From the NCBI GenBank assembly GCA_002633025.1, contig NMRB01000122.1:456403-520402 (forward strand): a stretch of DNA of 64,000 bases, written 5' to 3'. Of the stretch, positions 47,275 through 57,370 are shown piece after piece (position 1 is the stretch's first letter; every line of letters begins with the position of its first letter). The notes beneath the pieces were generated by a model. It did not search any database. It saw nothing but the letters and a program-made list of their open reading frames with translations, and had not been told where the DNA came from. The stretch comes from Notospermus geniculatus. Lineage: Eukaryota; Nemertea; Pilidiophora; Heteronemertea; Lineidae. Position numbers and translations under genes: made by a program.

Positions 47275-50200
47275 TCACCAACCTGCCATCATTTCTGGTT
47301 TGACGAAATCCGCCATGCTGGTTGTCTCAAAGTTTCGGTTGCCAGTTGTGTCCATGTGGAAGAAGTGAGATTGCTCGATGGGTTTCTCGTTGTACTTGTT
47401 GTCCTGCCCAAACATTACTTCCTGGGCTTTTGTAAAGCTGAAGAAAAGGAAAACTGCGTTGTGAGAAGAACCACGGGCAACATGACGACACCTGTGAAAT
47501 GGGTGCGTCAGATTGGTTTTTGAGGGTCGCCGATGGACGAAAAAGTGGTTGTAACTTCCAACTTACGCTCTCTGCTCGGGGTGAGTGTAATCGGACATCA
47601 TGACAGACGCTCCGTGGACAGGCACCCCCGAGTCGTCTCTATCCTTATAAAGCTTGGCGTTCATGTCTTGTGTATTCTCGCTGTGGTTGATATGACCAAA
47701 GTTGAACTCAGGAATCTGTTCGGTCTTCCCCGCGGGTGGGATACTCTCATCAGACGTTGCTCTACCCTGGAAACACGCCTGAGCCTCGGTGGTGTGGCTC
47801 GCAGGGTCGTAACCCAAGATGAAGTGGGTGTCCCTGCCGTCGTCTTGCCGAGATTTGCATTGATCCTGCTTGTAGCGGCGGCGCTGGATGGAATCGTTGG
47901 GGGTCATGAAGGTGTCGATGAAATGAAGCTGAAAAGTGATAGAAGAATATGTAGATCAAGTGCGAATGGAAAAGATCCACTTCTCAATATGATTATGAAT
48001 GAACTCAGACCAGGTTCAAGGGCGAACAACTAGGCAACGACGCAAGGACACTCTCCTTGGGCACTCGTTTTCACCCGGACCAGCTTGTTAAAGGGCGGCG
48101 CACACGAGCGACTAAATCTGGGCGACCGCCGACGAGACTGGTGGTGCGACTAGACATCAGCCAATCAGAAGCGCCAAATCTTGTCGCTTTGGCGGTCGGA
48201 AGCCAAGTCGGCCGACAAATCGGTCAAAATTGTCGCTCGTGTGCGCCGCCCTTTAGTCGACTGTCAGGGCGCGGTCAAAGTGTAGTCTGAGGTTCTGTCC
48301 AGGTCGACCTACCTGGTTCTCTGTTGGTTTGACCGTTGGAACTGGGAAAGGCAATACACCATCAGTGCCAAGGAAGTTGTACTTGGATGGCTGAGTTGTC
48401 ATCGGTGGCATGGCTTTGAAGTCGTTTGGAGGTGGTGCATAATCTTTCTTTGAGACTGGAAGGAAGGAATGGAATGGTCATTCTCACCATGTAGTACAAC
48501 GTCAAGTAATTGTTAAATCCTTAGCGGGAAGTCTGTGTACTTACTGGACAGCTGTCTATCTTGAGTGTGATTCTGCTTGTCGCAGGAGAAAACCACGTTG
48601 TTGCCATGTCTACGTTCCATATTGAGTCTCGCTTCGTCCACCGTGGCTGCATGCTGCAATGACAAGGAGAAAACCACGTGGAAAACAGGTTTTCATTTCA
48701 TTTTGCCAGCCCATAACCAAAATGGTTGGACGCTGGGTACACCCGATACAACTCGGTGGGACTTGGCTCCGCACGGTGGGACAAAATGTTCCGTTTTTTG
48801 GGCGCGACTGGGTGGAGAGGAGTAGAGGAGGCCTTTATGTGTGCTTTGCAGCTAACGTTGGGAATGATGAATTCGAAAGCACCGCTCTCCAGCTTGACTG
48901 GTACTTACCGCTCCAGACCCCATTTGCTTGATGTGTTGCCCGTACTCACAGGCGGACGTACTTTGTCCAAAAGATTTGTCGATGTCTCTCTGCAGAACCT
49001 GTAATGAAGAAGCGTTCACGTTACAGTGGACGCAGTGCTTCCCAGCAGTTTGTTTGTGGTGATTATGGGTGATGCCCCGTTCGGATCCTCGCACGAGTTA
49101 TCGCACCGTTTGTCCACGGTCGCGTAGAACACGGGCATGGATTCACCACCCACAGGGCGGGTGTCATGGTGTGCGACGGGGAGTAACAGATTACCTCAGA
49201 ATCCTTAGGTGGAGGCTGTATCAGCGGCTTGATCTGTCGTGTCATCCCAGCTGTAACGAAGTCCTTGGTATACATGCTCTCTGGGACTCCATGGTCGTGA
49301 CCAAATTTGAAGTGGGCAGAGGTGTGGTCCTTCTTTCCGTCGCGGGCCTCTGCAATACAGACAAAATGCATGATACTAATGATATTCCTGAGAATAGTGA
49401 CAATTTACGATGCGGTACCGCGCCACATGACGAAAAGGACTGCTACCCGCTTTACTCACCTCCAAATGTTACTGGGACGACATTCGTGAAGGAGTATTCG
49501 AACAGACTGGGCATGCGTCCATCTTGACTCATTGGTCGTCTGCTCGACGTCTGTCGTGGTTCGTTCTCATTGTTTTCTAGTTCTTCAAGCTCCTCCAAAA
49601 ACGTCACTCTTCTCTTTTTCTTGTCTCTGGAATAGAAATTAACAGTTCATGATTCACCGACGGTTGATCTCCACACGTGCTGTTTCTCGCCCGAGTTGGT
49701 TTTCCATGGACAACTCATGATCGAACCAAGGAAACCATGGGCAGTCGTTTGTATCATTGGTCTCATCGTAAATCGTTAGGCAGCCGACAGGTGTGAATCG
49801 ATCTTCCATTGAGCCGACTAACGCGAAAACTGTCACTCGTGATCTCAACGGAATGAACATGATACAACTGTGAACTATCGTAACGAGAACGTATAGCATT
49901 TCCATGAACTTACATAGAAGTGTCCGATTTGCTGGCGTGTAAGTTCGTCTCGCAACCTTGTAATCGTCCATAGTCGGTCGTGAAGGTTGTTTTGAAGGAA
50001 TTGTCGACTAAAGAAAAAAGAAAGGGTGTTGTAAAAATTGAGCAAAACAATGGGTAGGAGAGACCGAATGGTGAATCACATCTAATCCGCGATTTCTACT
50101 GACGCTTACCAATGCCATTATAATCCCCTGGTCTGAACACATGCGACGATCTTTCCAAATCTTTCATATGTTTCGATACGTTCTGTGCCTCTTCGACGCC

Positions 50201-53108
50201 ATCCTTCAGTCGGTTGTTCCTGTCATCCTCGAGCAGGTTGTCGTAGGCCCTCATCATCTCTGACTCGTAGCTGGAAAAAGATACACAATAGCCTATCATG
50301 CCTGGTCACATATTTATAGGGGTAATTCCGCGCGCGTCGTCGTCCTACATCACTCGAAGACGGTCGCTATCGGCGAAGCGAGGTGTCCCTAATTGGTCGA
50401 AGCGAAAACCCGCCTTTTTGTCAACATCGCCTTTGAACAAACGACCGTAGCATCAGCTGTCGTTGGTTCGAGAAGCAAGAAACCACAAACTGACGTTTCT
50501 TTTGTGTGTCAACTTTTTTGTACTTACTATGGAGCGTCGCTGCCGAGGTTGACCGTGGTGCCCTTGATATGTCGCACTTTCTCGAAATCTAACGGTAACT
50601 TCAGTTTGCTTGTGTCCATCTTCGGATAGGTAGGTCGACTTGGATTCAACATGGCCTGCGAAATATGAAGTTCTTATTGAAGGGGGAGGGTATACTAGTC
50701 TGAAGGAGATGAAAATGGATTGTTCGATATCGTACAGCGTCACAATCCGAAACGAGTTTGATGCATCAAGAGAGGCAACGGGGCGATTCTCTGCGGAGTC
50801 GCTACTTTGAACTCAACTGCAGCAAGACAGTCCTGCAGTCTCTTACCTCGCATTCAGAAAAGGTGTTTTTATACTCGGAAATCCCTGTCTTACGTTGACC
50901 AAGATACTGGGGAGCCATATCCTGAAAGCAGAGGAGGATGTTTTACTGACATCAGGTCATTTCGATCGGCTCTCTCGAGTCATGGATTCACCATACATGT
51001 ATAGTACCGCGTTCACTTCATTATTAGGGAGTTTAAGAAATCAAACGATAAACGTTAACTTAACGACAACGTTATTTTTCATATACACATTTACCAGATT
51101 ATACTATTGCATTTTCGGTAGAAAAAAATAACGTTGTCGTAAAGTTAACGGTTATCGTTTGATTTCTTAAACTCCCTATTTTGAAGTTACTTTCTGCCAA
51201 CTTCATACGTGTTTTGACAGGGTAACCTTATTCAAATCGTAGTTTCTGATTTTATCGACCACTCTGACGTAACCATGTTGGAATTACAGAGTTTAAGAGA
51301 TCACACGCTAACGATAACGTTTACGTTAACGCTATTTCTTGCATGTATTTCATGTACAAAAAATATCGTTAACGGTAAATGTTATCGTAGCGTGCGATCT
51401 CTTAAAACTCCCTGTTGTACAATTTCTATTCATTCGGTATGATTTTAAATACTTTTTCTTAAGACTATAAGCTCAGTCAAGTGAGTACAATCCCTCCAGT
51501 TGCTCACCAAGGCCCTATAATGCAAGTATGGTCCCTTCGGAACGGGGATTATCATATTTTGGGGCAAAATAATCGATAATCTTTTAAGACTGAGGGAGGT
51601 ATAGAATGCTGCATGAACTAAATCTTACTTTGGATTTGTCTGGCTTTATCTTACATTTATGTAGGACGGCAGTACTGTGCGATTGTGAACACATTCTGAG
51701 TACAGTATCAAATACGCAATGCAACCATCTATCAACTCTTCATGAATTTCATATTCTCTCCGCGCGACTGCATAACATTCATTAGTTACATTGCAAGTAT
51801 AAATAATCAACGAAGTATTGTTTCTGTTATAAGAATTTAATACTGGTGTACTAACGTCGTTGCTGTCGTCTGGCAGCCATGTTCGATCACCAGTCAATAA
51901 ACAAGCTATTTTGTCATGTTTGTTGCAATGATATCGACGAAAGAGAGACTTGATGTTTGTTCTCTAATGTGACGCCACCGTTATGATTGGCAGACGCCGC
52001 AATACGTCATGGATGACGTCATAGTAAGTAGGTGACGTCAAGTTATGCATCATGAGAATGACGTTGAATGTACATACCGGCCAGTTGATGGTGTGCTCAG
52101 CTGCATAAATCTTTGGCTGAAATAGAAACGAGTTGAGTATAAGAAACGAACGACCTAATACATACGGATCTAAAATACCCGTCTGCGAATCAAAATGTTG
52201 GCGTGACATGTTCGTCGTTGGTTCATGAGTTGTTGGTGATCAAGAGTTCAAGTTATGAACACGAGATTTGTCTTTGTTCACCTTGGAGACGGTTTTCTTG
52301 TCGTAGTCATCCTTGGTCGTGGACAACTGAAAGATTTCCGTCGGAAGGAGACCCCCGCTCTCGTTACCAAGTTTAAAATGAGCGTCAAGCTGAAACGGAA
52401 AAAGGATTTGTTAAGTTTGTCTGAATGGGGAGTTAGCCCCGGATATTGGTAAAAGTGTGAACAGCATTGGTACGTTGGCAGGACCGAGAATTTAGTCTAC
52501 AGTATGTAATGAAGATCCAATGAACAATTTGGTTTTCACACTTGGCTTTTACTCCCACCAAATGTTTTGTCCAAGGGCGTGATAATCTGACAAATAGGCA
52601 ACGTGGCGATCCTTACCTGCGTGTCAGCCATCTCATATTGCTTGCCCACAACTTGCGGCCTCTGACCCTGAAGTTTGGGAAAATGTATTTTGATATCAAA
52701 CCCAATCTGATCGACCAGCGGTAGGCCTATTTGAGACTGAGGTTCGTTCATGTAGGCTACCACTTGAAGCAGGGAGCTTCCTTAGTGATCATCAACAAGA
52801 CAGCTACCTGCTGAGGGAAAAAGCTCATCGCTTTTTTCAGCAATGTATCGATCGAAAATCAGCCTCAACACTGACAAATTTCATACTGCGTAAGAGAAAA
52901 AGGAAGACTGACCACTTACTCTGAATTCCGATTTCGTGGTACTCCGCCATATCGCATTGTTGTTCTCCGGCTTGAAATTATATTCCCCACTTTGTAAAAC
53001 ATGACTCTTTTGCAAAACATCTTTTATCTTGTTCGACTCACTTTGACGCCCTGGACCGTAGAGCTGTCTCCGGCGGCCCTCCACCATCCTATCCGTAAAA
53101 AGTGCCAT
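47275..53108 (-). CDS. TEX45/SAXO-like axonemal microtubule protein with PP1-binding motif
   Basis: Fourteen coding exons on the minus strand: 52920-53108, 52617-52667, 52282-52389, 52078-52116, 50528-50655, 50110-50270, 49914-50007, 49460-49626, 49195-49349, 48909-48998, 48545-48653, 48313-48455, 47567-47928, 47275-47437. Phases close perfectly to give 652 residues, from MALFTDRMVEG to MMAGW. The protein is built of diverged segments of the form HFxLGxD followed by a (T/S)xxxxY/F element: DAHFKLGNES, AHFKFGHDHG, THFILGYDPAS, FNFGHINHS. This layout is that of TEX45 (C19orf45, SAXO5) and related proteins that lie on axonemal doublets. Residues about 260-267 (KKRRVTF) match the RVxF docking motif for protein phosphatase 1. 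The family call is from remembered patterns and is moderate; the gene itself is firm. A small candidate exon at 50895-50925 was left out because it breaks the frame. Confidence 0.8.
48088..48255. mobile_element. MITE, about 168 bp, in an intron of the TEX45-like gene
   Basis: The ends AAAGGGCGGCGCACACGAGC and GCTCGTGTGCGCCGCCCTTT are perfect inverted repeats of at least 20 bp. The inner bases are partly inverted. There is no reading frame. Confidence 0.9.
51027..51178. mobile_element. Foldback element, about 150 bp (family A, copy 1)
   Basis: The left arm AGGGAGTTTAAGAAATCAAA... and the right arm ...TTTGATTTCTTAAACTCCCT are inverted. The inner arms, rich in CGTTA and AACG, are also complementary. 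Confidence 0.9.
51287..51415. mobile_element. Foldback element, about 130 bp (family A, copy 2)
   Basis: The ends AGAGTTTAAGAGATCACACG and CGTGCGATCTCTTAAAACTC are inverted. The ends and CG(A/T)TAACG interior are related to the copy 110 bp upstream, but the two differ at many positions, so they are not a recent tandem duplicate. Confidence 0.85.
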
Positions 53109-54035
53109 CACGGGGAAAGTATAATTCTGCGGGCGAGCGCTTTCCGCGGGTCTCAAAGATTTCTAAATGAACTAAAACTCGCCCTTTCCAGTTTATTACA
53201 TGATCACATTGTTTTTATTTCTGGACGAAAGAATGTTGTTGACGCGGCCACTATCGAACTCCTGTCGCGTGGCAACGTCGTCGGCGCGCAAGGGATATTG
53301 GGATTGTATTACGTCATCCGACGCCGACGGAACCCAGGGATTTTCGGATTTTGCGCCAGCCATGAGGAGGAATAAGCCAGCTAGGCCTAGGCCCTTGTGA
53401 AAATTCACGCCTTGGCAATAACTAGTTCAGTAGGCCTACATATTTATCCTTCTCGGTCGGTTGGGGAGATTGATTGAATAAGACGTCGACGTAGCAGAAT
53501 GCCTAGTGTCAGAGACCGAAATAGACATCACCTCATTAATTATTTTTGGCCTAGGCCCCCTAGGGCCTAAGTGACGCGGGGCTATAGCACTAAAAAGTGC
53601 CTAAAAACACTTGAAAAAAGGGTGGTTTCAACAACTTAATATGAGGCTCAAAATGGGCAATATTACTGCCAATCTTTCTTCTACCCATTCTTCCACCCAG
53701 TAGCTTTCAAGCTTTTGTTTAGAACCAAGGAAAAGATGCCTTTGCAAGGCGGGAGAGCAGCGAAAGAAAGATCGATGGTAGTGGCGCCTATTGGCCACCA
53801 GTGTAACTAAACCGCGCTGACCTACGTCATGAGATCGCATGGAAATTGTTATTGAGGGCCGTGCGTATCGGCTAATCGTGGCCGAAACACATGCCCCTAT
53901 TTGGGCCCCATATTGTGCAATAATATTGATCGTGTATGGGCCGCTTTAGTCCTAGTGACCGAAGACAAACCCGTTGCCGCCAATTCGGTTTAAGTGGAAA
54001 TGGTGGTGACGATTTTCACGACAACCACAACAAAG
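53109..54035. other. Interval between TEX45-like gene and HTD2
   Basis: The divergent start codons are about 930 bases apart. Apart from an X-box-like site (listed) and AGGCCT-rich stretches I see no gene. Confidence 0.5.
53264..53276. promoter_or_regulatory. X-box-like RFX site upstream of the TEX45-like gene
   Basis: GTCGCG-T-GGCAAC matches the RFX consensus GTNRCC(0-3)RGYAAC at 11 of 12 positions. It lies about 156 bases upstream of the ATG at 53108, the usual place for X-boxes in ciliary genes. RFX binding is inferred. Confidence 0.4.
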
Positions 54036-55043
54036 ATGTCAGCGCCCTTCATGCTGAGCAAACTCGTGCCGAATTTTCATATTTTCCCTCCAAAAAACAG
54101 CTTAGATTTTTCGAAGAAAGTAATCTTTTATAGCAGAAGATGTTGTAGTATTCGAGTCGGTCAGACTGCAGAGTTGACGAAGGTGTTCACCGCGTCTGAT
54201 GTGCTGAACTTCGCAAATATATCGCTGGACTCCAACCCAGTTCACACTGACCCTGAATTTGCGAAAACGAACTCGAGATTCGGAGCTTGTATTGTGCATG
54301 GCCTTCTGATCAATGGGTAAATACGATGAAAATCCAAGTACAATACGTGCTCAATTATTGTGTGATCATCCATTCATGCTGTGGTGGTGACCACTCGATC
54401 GATTCGGTCTGACAAATTGATTGCTTGATTTTCATAATTTTCTTCCCCAGCTTGGTGTCAGCTATATTTGGAACAAAACTTGGAGGACATGGCTCATTGT
54501 TTCTGTCCCAGACAGTAGAGTTTCCTGCTGCATGTAAGTTTGCCATGCCACCCTTTAAATGTAATCAAAGTGATATCTCTCATCATGCTCATTTACTATA
54601 GGCCTAAGGCTAGGCCTAGGCCTATATTTTGCTTGATAATCTCGTTGATGATGAACATGTACATGCTGCTGTTTCTATTTCAGTGTATGTTGGTGAACCA
54701 GTGACTGCCAGAGCAGAAGTGACAAAAATTGACAAAAGGATCGTTGAATGTACTTTCAACTGCATTGCAGCTAATAGAGACAAGGTATCATTCCTCCATT
54801 CAATCATCGCAAGATCATAAGCAGCCACTGTGGAACGTATCTCATCAATGACATCATTTGATCTTTATTCTAGATATGTCCCGATTACAGAGGCAATGAA
54901 GCAATGCAGGAATTAGGAGAGGTGTCCTCATAGCAGATGGGTCACAATACTAGTGTAAAGCAACTCACTCTTGGCTTTTATCTTTTCAGGTGGTGTTGAA
55001 AGGAAATGCAAGGTTAATGGTACCAAGGAAGGCACTGGCATAG
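54036..55043 (+). CDS. HTD2: Hydroxyacyl-thioester dehydratase type 2, mitochondrial
   Basis: Four exons: 54036-54316, 54451-54533, 54684-54784, 54990-55043, with closing phases, about 172 residues. The first 45 or so residues are basic and hydrophobic (MSAPFMLSKLVPNFH..., VIFYSRRCCS), like a mitochondrial targeting peptide. The MaoC hot-dog core follows: FTASDVLNFANISLDSNPVH, then FGACIVHGLLINGLVSAIFG and SQTVEFPAALYVGEPVTARAEV. The Asp and His of SLDSNPVH are the expected catalytic pair. The enzyme dehydrates 3-hydroxyacyl-ACP in mitochondrial fatty-acid synthesis, upstream of lipoate production. In vertebrates HTD2 is encoded on a bicistronic RPP14 transcript. No RPP14-like frame is seen just upstream here. 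An in-frame upstream ATG at 53994 is a possible alternative start. Confidence 0.93.
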
Positions 55044-55379
55044 ACTTTCATACATGAACAGAAAGTTTGTTACACAATAGTTGATTGATTGTCCAATTGT
55101 GTTTGTGCGGAGTAGTGGCTTCATATCTCATGTTCAAGTGTTGGTTTCTTGTTCCTCAATTTGCTTTGAGTATTCATAGTCACTGGGGTTCTCCACACAT
55201 TGCTGTTGATTGTTTGGTGGTATAACTTTGTTGTATCTGGAAAGAGAAAAGGCGAGATACATCTAATTTATCCAGAAGAAACAACTGCTAGTGGTGTGTT
55301 CGTTTCAGAACGAATTGTCGTGTTTTCTGATAAATATAGATTTATGAATATATAGTTGGTCACGAAACACCTAGAGAAA

Positions 55380-57191
55380 ATGAAGGATGCAGTCAGATTG
55401 GAGAATGAAAAGAAAGGTAATGGCGTGCAAAAAGTGAAGAACACAGTCATATGGGATAAAGAAAAGAAAGCCCATGGCATGCAAATGGTAGAGAAGTTGA
55501 AATCATTTTATAATGACAAAACAATGTGTGATGTGACACTAAAAGCAGGCGACTATTCTGTTCAGGCGCACAAGGTTGTCCTGTCAACTGCAAGTGATTA
55601 TTTCTTGGCCATGTTCTCAGGGCACTGGTCGGAACAACAGGAGAATGAAATAATGCTTCATGAATTGACACCAGCAGGATTGAAAGCCGTTGTGGAGTTT
55701 GTCTATAAAGGAGAAATAACATTTGGCCTTGAGGACATATCTGAGATACTTGCTGCTGTTCACCATTGTCAGGTAGTTCTGGCATACAAGGTCTGTGAGG
55801 ATTACATTATTGAGCATCTGGATGAATCAAATTTCTATGACCTCATTGAGGTTTCTGCAATGTACAATATGACAGCGCTGCATGAAAAATTGGTTGAGTT
55901 TGCAGCCTCTTTGTTCATGCCAAAGTTCCCCATTGGTGAAAATTGTTGTTTTTTGAACCAGTTGGATCTTTTGAGCCCTGCGTTTGTGAAGCAAGTTGTT
56001 AAAAAATGGGACTATTCTTCAGCCAAATGTGGCAAAATTGGTGCGTGTGATATCATTGCGTCTTGGGTGAAGCGGAACATGGCCAAACGCGGACATATGT
56101 TAGCAGATCTTTTGTCAGCAATCATGGGAGACACTGCAGATATGGCTAAAGTCATGTGGTATGTTGGCCTGAAACAGGAGGATAAAATACTAGAGGCAAA
56201 CAAAGAAGAAAGTAGGCTTGTTTCTGGCTCAAGGCTGGAGGACTTTATCACACCTGCTGATAACCTCTTTACCTATGACCTAGATGAGTACACTGTGAGG
56301 AAAACTGCTGTGTTGCCTTTGACAGGAAAAAGCCTGGAAGGATGTTGTTATGTGGCCCTCGACAATGTACTGTATATGCTTCGGGGTAGTAACTTCTTGG
56401 CCGATACGCATTATGTCTGCTGCAAGTATGACCCCTGCCTTGATAGATGGTTTCCGATCGAACCTTTGCAAAAGGTGCGTGACTGCTGCTCGGCTATGGC
56501 ATGGGAAGGAAAAATATTTGTGTGTGGTGGAAATGATTCAAGTGAGAAAATCCTGGATACGGTTGACATCTATGACCCCAGCACTGATACCTGGTCAGAG
56601 GGTGTCCCAATGCCCACGCCATCACGACGTCATGCTGTGGCAACATACCAAGGAAACGTGTATGTTTCTGGTGGAGAAGTGTCGAAGAAAACCTACTCAA
56701 AACAATTCCTCTGTTTTGATCCCAAAACGTCAGCCTGGACAGAAAAAGAGGAAATGAATCTAGAACGTAAGGATCATGTTGCAGTCACTCACAAAGACAG
56801 AATTTACCAGATTGATGGAATTCAAGAAGGTTTGCTGTATACACCTGATGTACCACTGATAGAATACTATGATTTCTCCCTTCCCTCTGGCCATTGGACT
56901 GGAATTACCATGGTTCAAGACTTGGCTGATGTGCACATAGATGGAGGTGTGAGCATTGGTGATTTCATGTATTTCTGCGCCAGTCGAGAGGTCGATTATG
57001 ACGATGATGATAAAGTCGACATAAGATTCAGACTGTTCAGATTTGAATCTGATCATCACCAAAAAGTCCAAGTTCTTGAAAGGGAAGGCGATTCTGATGA
57101 CCCCCAGCAGACCAGTTGGAACTCCCTGAAGTTTCCGAAGGTTGTTTTCGAAAGCCTTCCATCTCTCAAAAGGTTGAAAGGTCTGAAGTAA
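55380..57191 (+). CDS. BTB-BACK-kelch protein (KLHL family)
   Basis: A single uninterrupted exon of 603 residues from the ATG at 55380. The BTB domain spans about residues 35-140, with the family blocks KTMCDVTLKAGDYSVQAHKV, LSTASDYFLAMFSG and AVVEFVYKGEITF. The BACK domain follows to about 260 (CEDYIIEHLDESNFYDLIEV, then LHEKLVEF). The C-terminal half has kelch repeats, e.g. GKIFVCGGNDSSEKILDTVD and YDPSTDTW, then GNVYVSGGEV. Proteins of this plan bind Cullin-3 through BTB-BACK and recruit substrates through kelch for ubiquitination. No close KLHL number is assigned because the kelch part is diverged. A possible upstream acceptor (TATAG at 55351-55355) leaves room for a 5' exon. The last residues (LPSLKRLKGLK) are basic. 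Confidence 0.92.
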   Translation: MKDAVRLENEKKGNGVQKVKNTVIWDKEKKAHGMQMVEKLKSFYNDKTMCDVTLKAGDYSVQAHKVVLSTASDYFLAMFSGHWSEQQENEIMLHELTPAGLKAVVEFVYKGEITFGLEDISEILAAVHHCQVVLAYKVCEDYIIEHLDESNFYDLIEVSAMYNMTALHEKLVEFAASLFMPKFPIGENCCFLNQLDLLSPAFVKQVVKKWDYSSAKCGKIGACDIIASWVKRNMAKRGHMLADLLSAIMGDTADMAKVMWYVGLKQEDKILEANKEESRLVSGSRLEDFITPADNLFTYDLDEYTVRKTAVLPLTGKSLEGCCYVALDNVLYMLRGSNFLADTHYVCCKYDPCLDRWFPIEPLQKVRDCCSAMAWEGKIFVCGGNDSSEKILDTVDIYDPSTDTWSEGVPMPTPSRRHAVATYQGNVYVSGGEVSKKTYSKQFLCFDPKTSAWTEKEEMNLERKDHVAVTHKDRIYQIDGIQEGLLYTPDVPLIEYYDFSLPSGHWTGITMVQDLADVHIDGGVSIGDFMYFCASREVDYDDDDKVDIRFRLFRFESDHHQKVQVLEREGDSDDPQQTSWNSLKFPKVVFESLPSLKRLKGLK

Positions 57192-57370
57192 TCTGGGGTA
57201 GTGACTACTAACTGGTACGCTGAAACTTGTGGTGCATGTATTGGAAAAGGGATTTTAGATGAAGTTACGGCAGTTCCAGGTGGTAGGTGTCAGTTCACCC
57301 AGTGAGAGATGTCTTGGAAGCATCCACACATGTAAACATGAAGTTGATTTCAGAATGTCCTAGGACTTGC
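57192..57370. other. Tail-to-tail spacer between the kelch gene and the isthmin-like gene
   Basis: The genes converge here. The interval may contain both 3' UTRs, or a last short isthmin exon. Confidence 0.5.

Noticed and set aside
47533-48033. 166-codon plus-strand frame
   Set aside because: It lies antisense to the long 47567-47928 exon of the TEX45-like gene, a shadow of codon structure.
50895-50925. Possible exon of the TEX45-like gene (DMAPQYLGQ)
   Set aside because: Good splice sites, but including it breaks the phase between the exons at 52078-52116 and 50528-50655, which join in frame directly.
55356-55379. TTG start of the kelch protein
   Set aside because: Eukaryotic genes rarely start at TTG; the ATG at 55380 is eight codons later with acceptable context.
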